Below are positions 35,042-40,992 of a DNA stretch of 40,992 nt, piece by piece. The notes below the pieces were generated by a model, which made no database searches, was not told the DNA's origin, and saw only the letters and a program-made list of their open reading frames with translations. The stretch is from Candidatus Nealsoniibacteriota bacterium (GTDB lineage Bacteria > Patescibacteriota > Minisyncoccia > Minisyncoccales > PWPS01), in NCBI GenBank assembly GCA_003560095.1, contig PWJI01000050.1, positions 1-40,992 on the forward strand, read 5' to 3'. Made by a program: the position numbers and the translations under genes. Each line of letters starts with the position of its first letter. Positions within the stretch are counted from its first letter, which is position 1.

Positions 35042-36034
35042 ATGGGTGAAACAGTAATTATTATTATATTAATTTGCGTTCTTTTTATTATTTTGCTTTT
35101 TACCCGTAAAGCAAACTTGGACGTGGAAAGAAGACTTACAGACCTTATTAGTGGCGAATTGAAAGAAATAAGGGGAAATGTAGATAGTAGCTCTAAAAAT
35201 ATGAACGAGCAAATATCTTCCTTTGTCAAAGAAACGGAAAATATAAAAGACAGAATGGAAAAAATGCAAAGCACGGTAAAAGATATTTCTTCTTTTCAAG
35301 AATTTTTTCGTTCTCCAAAAGTTAGAGGGGAGTGGGGAGAGGCGAGTCTAAAGCATTTGCTTCAAGAATATTTCCCCGAAGAGCTTTATGAAACGCAATA
35401 TACATTTGCTTCCGGAGAAAAGGTAGATTCTATCTTAAAGCTTCCCGATAAAAAACTTTTGCCAATCGATTCCAAGTTTCCCTTTGATAATTTTCGTAAA
35501 ATGATAGAAGCAAAGGAAGACGAGAGAGACTTATATCGAAAAAAGTTCTTAGAAGATGTGAAGAAAAGAATTAAAGATATTTCGGAAAAGTACATTATAC
35601 CTTCCGAAAATACAGTTGATTTTGCAGTAATGTATGTTCCTGCTGAAGCTGTTTATTACGAAATAAACATGGCTTCCGATATTGATATTGCTGAATTCGC
35701 TAGATCAAAAAAGGTAATCTTATCTTCTCCCAATACTTTCTATCTAACGCTTAGAGCAATAGAGCAGTGGTTTCGTGATACTCAGATTACCAAAGAGGCT
35801 CACGAGATTATGAATCGATTAAAGAAAATAGAAAAGGACGGAGAAAAATTGACGAATGATTTTAATAAGCTGGGAGTTCATTTAAGTAATGCTAATTCGG
35901 CTTATAAAAATTCAAAGAAGAGAGTTGTTTTGTTTGATAAAAAAGTAAAAGGAATATTAAAAAATAATAGTAAAAATAAAAATCTGCAAAATTCGCAGAA
36001 TAAAATAAATCCTCCGGAAAAGGAAGAAAAATAA
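35042..36034 (+). CDS. rmuC: DNA recombination protein RmuC homolog
   Basis: SPKVRGEWGEASLKHLLQEYFPEELYETQYTF; LLPIDSKFPFDNFRKM; PNTFYLTLRAIEQWFRDTQI; ATG at 35042 preferred over the GTG at 35021. Confidence 0.92.
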   Translation: MGETVIIIILICVLFIILLFTRKANLDVERRLTDLISGELKEIRGNVDSSSKNMNEQISSFVKETENIKDRMEKMQSTVKDISSFQEFFRSPKVRGEWGEASLKHLLQEYFPEELYETQYTFASGEKVDSILKLPDKKLLPIDSKFPFDNFRKMIEAKEDERDLYRKKFLEDVKKRIKDISEKYIIPSENTVDFAVMYVPAEAVYYEINMASDIDIAEFARSKKVILSSPNTFYLTLRAIEQWFRDTQITKEAHEIMNRLKKIEKDGEKLTNDFNKLGVHLSNANSAYKNSKKRVVLFDKKVKGILKNNSKNKNLQNSQNKINPPEKEEK

Positions 36035-36051
36035 CTTTTCCGCAGAAAAAA

Positions 36052-36396
36052 ATGATAGCAGTTATCGAAACAGGGGGGAAGCAATACATAGTTTCTCCCG
36101 GAAAAAAAATAAAAGTAGAAAAGCTGGGCAAAAAAGCCGGAGAAGAAGTTGATTTTGAAAATGTACTTCTTTTGGAAAACGACAAAGAAGAGGTATCTCT
36201 TGGAACTCCTTACTTAGAAGAAGTTGTTGTAAAAGGGGAGGTTTTAGAGGAAGGTTTTGGCGAAAAAAAGATGGTTTTTAAGTATAAGCCTAAAAAGAGA
36301 TATAAAGTAAAAAAAGGCTATAAGCAGCCTTACACAGAAGTGGAAATAAAAGAAATAAAAAAGAAAGCTAAAAAGAGCGAAACAAAAAAGAAATAA
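36052..36396 (+). CDS. rplU: 50S ribosomal protein L21
   Basis: MIAVIETGGKQYIVSPGKKIKVEKL; KYKPKKRYKVKKGYKQPYTEVEI. Confidence 0.96.
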   Translation: MIAVIETGGKQYIVSPGKKIKVEKLGKKAGEEVDFENVLLLENDKEEVSLGTPYLEEVVVKGEVLEEGFGEKKMVFKYKPKKRYKVKKGYKQPYTEVEIKEIKKKAKKSETKKK

Positions 36397-36397
36397 A

Positions 36398-37009
36398 CTA
36401 TTTTCTTCCCTTTAGTGCCGCTAGCAGAGTGCTTTCATCGGCATATTCCAGTTCGCTCCCGGTAGAAAGTCCTCGGCCCAGCCGAGTGCTTTTTATTTTC
36501 ATCTCATTTAGTATTTTTTCAAGATAAATAGCGGTTGCTTCTCCTTCCGGATTTTGATTGGTAGCAATAATAATTTCTTCTGCTTTTGGGAGATTGAATT
36601 TTTTATTATCAACAATTCTTTCTTTTAATTCTTTTGCTCGAATGTTTTTTAAATTTTCTTTTTTTAGCGGAGAGATGTTTCCTCCAAGAATAAAATATAT
36701 TCCTTCATATTCGTTAGCTTTTTCAATCGAGTGAAGATCGGTTTCTTTTTCTACAACGCAAATTATTTTTTTGTTTCTTCTTTCGTCTTTGCATATGGAA
36801 CAAATTCCCTCTTCTTTTTCAAGAGAACGAAAACATATTTTGCATTTGCTGATAGATTTTTTTAATTCTTTTAAGCTATCTATTAAATCGTCAATTTCTT
36901 CTTTTGGAGCATCGAGGCAGTAAAGAGCAAATCTTGTCGCTGTTCTTTTTCCTATGGTGGGAAAACGAGAAAAAAGATGAATTAATTTTTCAACCGGAGG
37001 AGGGTACAT
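36398..37009 (-). CDS. recR: Recombination mediator RecR
   Basis: RFPTIGKRTATRFALYCL; C4 zinc finger; Toprim; STRLGRGLSTGSELEYADESTLLAALKGR. Confidence 0.96.
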   Translation of the reverse strand: MYPPPVEKLIHLFSRFPTIGKRTATRFALYCLDAPKEEIDDLIDSLKELKKSISKCKICFRSLEKEEGICSICKDERRNKKIICVVEKETDLHSIEKANEYEGIYFILGGNISPLKKENLKNIRAKELKERIVDNKKFNLPKAEEIIIATNQNPEGEATAIYLEKILNEMKIKSTRLGRGLSTGSELEYADESTLLAALKGRK

Positions 37010-37013
37010 TTTT

Positions 37014-38360
37014 TTAATGAGTCTTATCTAAATTTTTAAAGGTAGCTGTGTTTTGATCAAAGTAAAGCTCTACTTTTCCAATGGGTCCGTTTCTGTGCTT
37101 TGCGACAATAACGTCCGAAATATTTTTTCTTGAAGTGTCTTGTCTATAATAATCTTCACGATAAATAAACATTACCACATCGGCGTCTTGTTCTAATGCT
37201 CCTGTTTCTCGAAGATCTGAAAGGCGGGGTACTTGCGGTGTTCTTTGCTCTACTGCTCTTGAAAGCTGCGATAGAGCAAGAACAGGAATATCAAGCTCTT
37301 TTGCTAATTTTTTTAGTTCTCGGGATATTTCTGTCATTTGCTGAACCATTGAATCTGTTTGGGTGCGGGGTTGCATTAATTGCAGATAATCCACAATAAG
37401 AAGACCAAGGCCTTTTTCCGCCTGAAGTCTTCGTGCCATTGTTCTCATTTGCATTACATTAAAAGAAACCGAATCATCTATGTAAATTGGTAATTTAGAG
37501 AGTTCTTCAAAAGAATCTCTTATTCTGTCAAAATCGTTGTTTTCTCCTTCTTTTCTTAAGTTTCCTGTCCGTAGTTTCCATAGGTTTATTCCCGAAATAT
37601 CTGAAATTAAACGATCTACAATTTGATCTACAGACATCTCCAAGCTAAATATTCCAACGGGAGTATTTGTTTTTGAGGCTACATTTTTAGCAATATTTGA
37701 GGCAAACGCACTTTTTCCCATACTGGGTCTTGCAGCAAGAATTATCAAATCTGATTTTTGAAGTCCGGAAATTATATTATCTAAATCGGTAAAACCGGTA
37801 GAAACTCCTCGCGCCCTACCTTCTTCAGTATTAAGATGCTCTATTCTTTCAAACGCGCTTTCCAGAGTATCTTGAAGAGCGTGAAAATTTTTGCGTGAAG
37901 AGCCTTGAGAAATTCCAAGGACTTTTTTTTCTGCTTCATCAAGAAGAAGATCAACGTCTCTTCCTTCATCATACGCAGAGGCGCTTATTTCTTGGCCGAA
38001 GCTTATCAGATCACGCAAGATTCTTTTTTTGCATATTATATTAGCATAATGAACGATGTGACTTGCTGTCGGGACAGAGTTTACTAAAGAGGTGAGGTAA
38101 CCTTTTCCTCCCACTTCCTTTAATAATTTTTTTTCTTTAAGACTGGCAGAAACAGAAAGAAGATCTATAGCTTCACGTTTCTCATAAAGAGTGAACATTG
38201 TTTCGTAAATATCGCGGTGTGCTTTTTTGTAAAAGTCTCTTGCAGTAAGAAAGTCAACAACCTTAAAAATAGAATCGGGCTCAAGCATTAAAGATCCCAG
38301 TAGAGATTCTTCAGCCTCTATATTTTGTGGTGGTAGTTTTTCAATATTTGTATCGCTCAT
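37014..38360 (-). CDS. dnaB: Replicative DNA helicase DnaB
   Basis: PPQNIEAEESLLGSLM; ARPSMGKSAFASNIA; LGLLIVDYLQLMQP; LSQLSRAVEQR. Confidence 0.98.
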   Translation of the reverse strand: MSDTNIEKLPPQNIEAEESLLGSLMLEPDSIFKVVDFLTARDFYKKAHRDIYETMFTLYEKREAIDLLSVSASLKEKKLLKEVGGKGYLTSLVNSVPTASHIVHYANIICKKRILRDLISFGQEISASAYDEGRDVDLLLDEAEKKVLGISQGSSRKNFHALQDTLESAFERIEHLNTEEGRARGVSTGFTDLDNIISGLQKSDLIILAARPSMGKSAFASNIAKNVASKTNTPVGIFSLEMSVDQIVDRLISDISGINLWKLRTGNLRKEGENNDFDRIRDSFEELSKLPIYIDDSVSFNVMQMRTMARRLQAEKGLGLLIVDYLQLMQPRTQTDSMVQQMTEISRELKKLAKELDIPVLALSQLSRAVEQRTPQVPRLSDLRETGALEQDADVVMFIYREDYYRQDTSRKNISDVIVAKHRNGPIGKVELYFDQNTATFKNLDKTH

Positions 38361-39769
38361 ATTTTTTTTATTTTAAAGCCGTCTTTTGTATCTTCAATAC
38401 AATACCCCATATCGGCAATTTTTTTTCTGATTTCATCTGCTTTCTGAAAGTCCTTTTCTTTTCTGGCTTTTTCTCTCTCCTTTGTAAGTCTTTCTATTTC
38501 TTTAGAAATATTTTCTTTGTCTTGATAGCAAACAAGTCTTTCCTCTTTACAGCAAAAAATAAATTCAAGAAAAGAGTCTATTCCTTTCAAAAACTCTGTT
38601 ATATTCTTTGCATCCAAAGAGCTTAGGTTTTTTATCTCCGGATTTATTTTGTTTATAAAAGTGAAAAGTTCAGAGATTGCTAGTGGCGTATTGAAATCAT
38701 CTTCCAAAGCAGCTTTCATTTTTTGACGTGTTTCTTGAATTATTGTTTTTATTTCTTCTTTCTCTTCTTTCGTGTTTTCCTGGCAGGCACACTCTATGTC
38801 GGAAATAAACTGATCTATTTTTCTTAGCTCTACCGAGCATTGATTAATATTTTTTTCTTCATAATCAAGGGGAGAGCGATAATGAGATTTTAAAATAAAA
38901 AAGCGTAAAATTCGTGGAGAGTGTTTTTTTATAAAATCTTTAATAGTTACAAAGTTTCCCAATGATTTTGACATTTTTTCGCCATTAACCGTTAGAAATC
39001 CGGTATGCATCCAGTATCTGACAAAAGGAACTTTTTCGGATATTCCTTCCATTAAGGCTATTTCGGCTTCGTGATGAGGGAACATTAAATCTCTTCCTCC
39101 TCCGTGAACGTCGTATTGAGGGCCAAAGAAACTTTCTGCAATAGCGGTATCTTCAATGTGCCATCCGGGCCTTCCTTCTTTCCAGGGGGTTGTCCACTTT
39201 GGTTCTTTGTTGGAAAATTTCCACACACAAAAATCTCCTTTATTTTTCTTTTCCACTCCTTCATCTATTCTTGATGTTCCGTCTTCTGCTTGCTGAGTGG
39301 TTCTTTTAGAAAGTTTTCCGTAATCTTTAAACTTGGAGATATCATAATAGATGCCGTCTTCTTTTTTATAAGCAATTCCTTTTTCAAGCAAGCGTTCTAT
39401 TTGACCGATTATTTCTTTTATGCATTCTGTTGCCTTAGCATAACGTGAAACGGCATTTACTTTTAATAGCTCCATGTCGCTATAATACTCTTTAAGAAAT
39501 GTGCTTGCAATTTCTTTTGCGCTGATTTGATTTTCGTTTGCTCGGGCAATTATTTTATCATCTATATCGGTAATATTTTGAAGATAAAATACATCGTAGC
39601 CGTTTTTTCTTAAGTATTTTACAAAAGAATCAAAGAAAACATAAGTTCTTGCGTGCCCTATATGCGAATGATCGTATACTGTTGGGCCCCAAACAAAAAG
39701 ATTTATCTTTTTTTCTTTATCTCCCTCTAGGGTATCTTTTTTTCGGGTTAAAGTGTTTTGTATTTGCAT
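38357..39769 (-). CDS. cysS: Cysteinyl-tRNA synthetase
   Basis: WGPTVYDHSHIGHARTYVFFD; WHIEDTAIAE; KMSKSLGNFVTI. Confidence 0.97.
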   Translation of the reverse strand: MQIQNTLTRKKDTLEGDKEKKINLFVWGPTVYDHSHIGHARTYVFFDSFVKYLRKNGYDVFYLQNITDIDDKIIARANENQISAKEIASTFLKEYYSDMELLKVNAVSRYAKATECIKEIIGQIERLLEKGIAYKKEDGIYYDISKFKDYGKLSKRTTQQAEDGTSRIDEGVEKKNKGDFCVWKFSNKEPKWTTPWKEGRPGWHIEDTAIAESFFGPQYDVHGGGRDLMFPHHEAEIALMEGISEKVPFVRYWMHTGFLTVNGEKMSKSLGNFVTIKDFIKKHSPRILRFFILKSHYRSPLDYEEKNINQCSVELRKIDQFISDIECACQENTKEEKEEIKTIIQETRQKMKAALEDDFNTPLAISELFTFINKINPEIKNLSSLDAKNITEFLKGIDSFLEFIFCCKEERLVCYQDKENISKEIERLTKEREKARKEKDFQKADEIRKKIADMGYCIEDTKDGFKIKKI

Positions 39770-39858
39770 AGTGTAGCAATTTTATCATACAGTAAAGAGC
39801 AATACAAATTAAATAAATTTCTTTTATTTTCTTTTTTTTGTAGTAGAATTATACCTGC

Positions 39859-40410
39859 ATGATAGAAGAAATTACAACAGTACTAATTGGAATGACTCCC
39901 TTGGTAGGAATAAGGGCCGCTATTCCTGTAGCTATTTTAAACTTTGGAATGAGTACTCCTTATGCTTATTTTCTTTCTGTTTTAGGTGAATTTATTCCCG
40001 TATTTTTTATTTTGGCTTTCTTAGGCGCTGTTTCAAAGTGGCTTTCCTTCAAATTTTCTTTTATGCGACGTTTTTTTGATTTTTTATTTCAAAAAACAAG
40101 AAGAGATTACAATGGAAGAGTTCACAAATACGGACTTTTTGCTCTTTTTCTTTATACCGGCATACCTCTTCCTTTTTCCGGAGCGTGGACCGCTTCTTTG
40201 GTGGTTTTTCTTTTTGGTCTTCCTTATTGGAAGTCTGTTGGAGTTATTTTTTGTGGAATTTTGCTTGCGGGAGTAAATGTTTTAATTATTATGGAAATGG
40301 GCATTGCAATAGAAAAATATCAAGGCCCGCTTGCGCTTGTTGGCTTGATTGCCCTTGCAAGTCTTGTTTATTTTCTTTATTATCGAAGAAACAATAAAAA
40401 ATATGAGTAA
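39859..40410 (+). CDS. COG2426-like small multidrug export protein
   Basis: MTPLVGIRAAIPVAILNFGMSTPYAYFLSVLGEFIPVFFIL; KYGLFALFLYTGIPLPFSGAWTASLVVFLFG. Confidence 0.82.
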   Translation: MIEEITTVLIGMTPLVGIRAAIPVAILNFGMSTPYAYFLSVLGEFIPVFFILAFLGAVSKWLSFKFSFMRRFFDFLFQKTRRDYNGRVHKYGLFALFLYTGIPLPFSGAWTASLVVFLFGLPYWKSVGVIFCGILLAGVNVLIIMEMGIAIEKYQGPLALVGLIALASLVYFLYYRRNNKKYE

Positions 40411-40992
40411 TTTAGTATTATATCGTAAATATAGGCCTCAAAAATTTTCTGAAGTTATTGGTCAGGAGCATGTAACAAAAACACTTCTTAATGCTGTTTC
40501 AAGCAATAAAGTTTCTCACGCTTATCTTTTTTGTGGGCCAAAAGGGTGTGGTAAAACAACCGTTGCTCGGCTTTTGGCAAAAGCGGTAAATTGTGAAAAC
40601 GAAAACGGTCCCGAGCCTTGCAACAAGTGCTCTTCTTGCAAAGAAATAATAGGAGGAAATTCAATGGATATTATTGAAATCGATGCTGCTTCTCACCGGG
40701 GAATAGATGAAATAAGAGAGCTTCGTGACGGTGTTCGTTTTGGTCCCGTAAAATCAAAATACAAAGTTTTTATATTAGATGAAGCGCATCAACTTACATC
40801 GGGAGCGGCAAACGCTCTTTTGAAAATATTAGAAGAAGCTCCGTCTCATACTATTTTTGTTTTAGCAACTACAGAGGCACATAAAATGATATCTACAATT
40901 ATCTCTCGCTGCCAAAGATTTGATTTTAGAAAAATAACTGTTCCGGAAATGGTCAAACGTCTTGAAAAAATAGTTAAAAACGAAAAAATGTC
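40403..40992 (+). CDS. dnaX: DNA polymerase III subunit gamma/tau, N-terminal part (truncated by window edge)
   Basis: MSNLVLYRKYRPQKFSEVIGQEHVTKTL; GPKGCGKTTVARLLAKAVNC; ILDEAHQLTSGAANALLKILEEAP; overlaps the previous stop. Confidence 0.96.
   Translation, partial: MSNLVLYRKYRPQKFSEVIGQEHVTKTLLNAVSSNKVSHAYLFCGPKGCGKTTVARLLAKAVNCENENGPEPCNKCSSCKEIIGGNSMDIIEIDAASHRGIDEIRELRDGVRFGPVKSKYKVFILDEAHQLTSGAANALLKILEEAPSHTIFVLATTEAHKMISTIISRCQRFDFRKITVPEMVKRLEKIVKNEKM

Noticed and set aside
1-40992. Prophage, integron, IS transposase or classical defence island
   Set aside because: No transposase, integrase, phage structural, restriction-modification or Cas genes recognised; most genes are housekeeping.

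Overview
AT-rich, densely packed bacterial window of about 41 kb using the standard code (TGA acts as a stop). Gene content and many shortened proteins suggest a streamlined Patescibacteria/CPR-type genome; that is an inference. Main blocks, left to right: a histidine-kinase tail, proS, a contiguous uvrB-uvrA-uvrC cluster with compact UvrA and UvrC, and an MBL hydrolase. Next is a tRNA cluster (Tyr, Thr, Trp) with rpmG and two stand-alone GIY-YIG ORFs, then a run of membrane-anchored or secreted proteins including a serpin, then DUF5320/DUF134. These are followed by a Rel (p)ppGpp enzyme and a fused CdaA-YbbR diadenylate cyclase, def-pcm-mltG-PfpI, an L10 leader with rplJ-rplL, and a convergent hsp20/acidic-repeat-protein pair. 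The right third holds a membrane-anchored divergent Clp-family AAA+ protein, an mraZ-rsmH-ftsL-ftsI cluster, tRNA-Glu, two transporters, rmuC, rplU, recR-dnaB-cysS (minus strand), a COG2426-like exporter and the start of dnaX. Best candidates for something undescribed: (1) GIY-YIG ORFs placed directly 3' of the only two tRNAs with an encoded CCA, one lying between related palindromes, the first of which begins at the tRNA CCA; (2) a membrane-anchored Clp-like protein with a degenerate D1 and without the usual D2 pore loop or ClpP-docking loop; (3) a serpin and its neighbour sharing a duplicated promoter plus membrane-anchor module; (4) a recurring AAAGGTCGG motif in the 5' regions of several genes.
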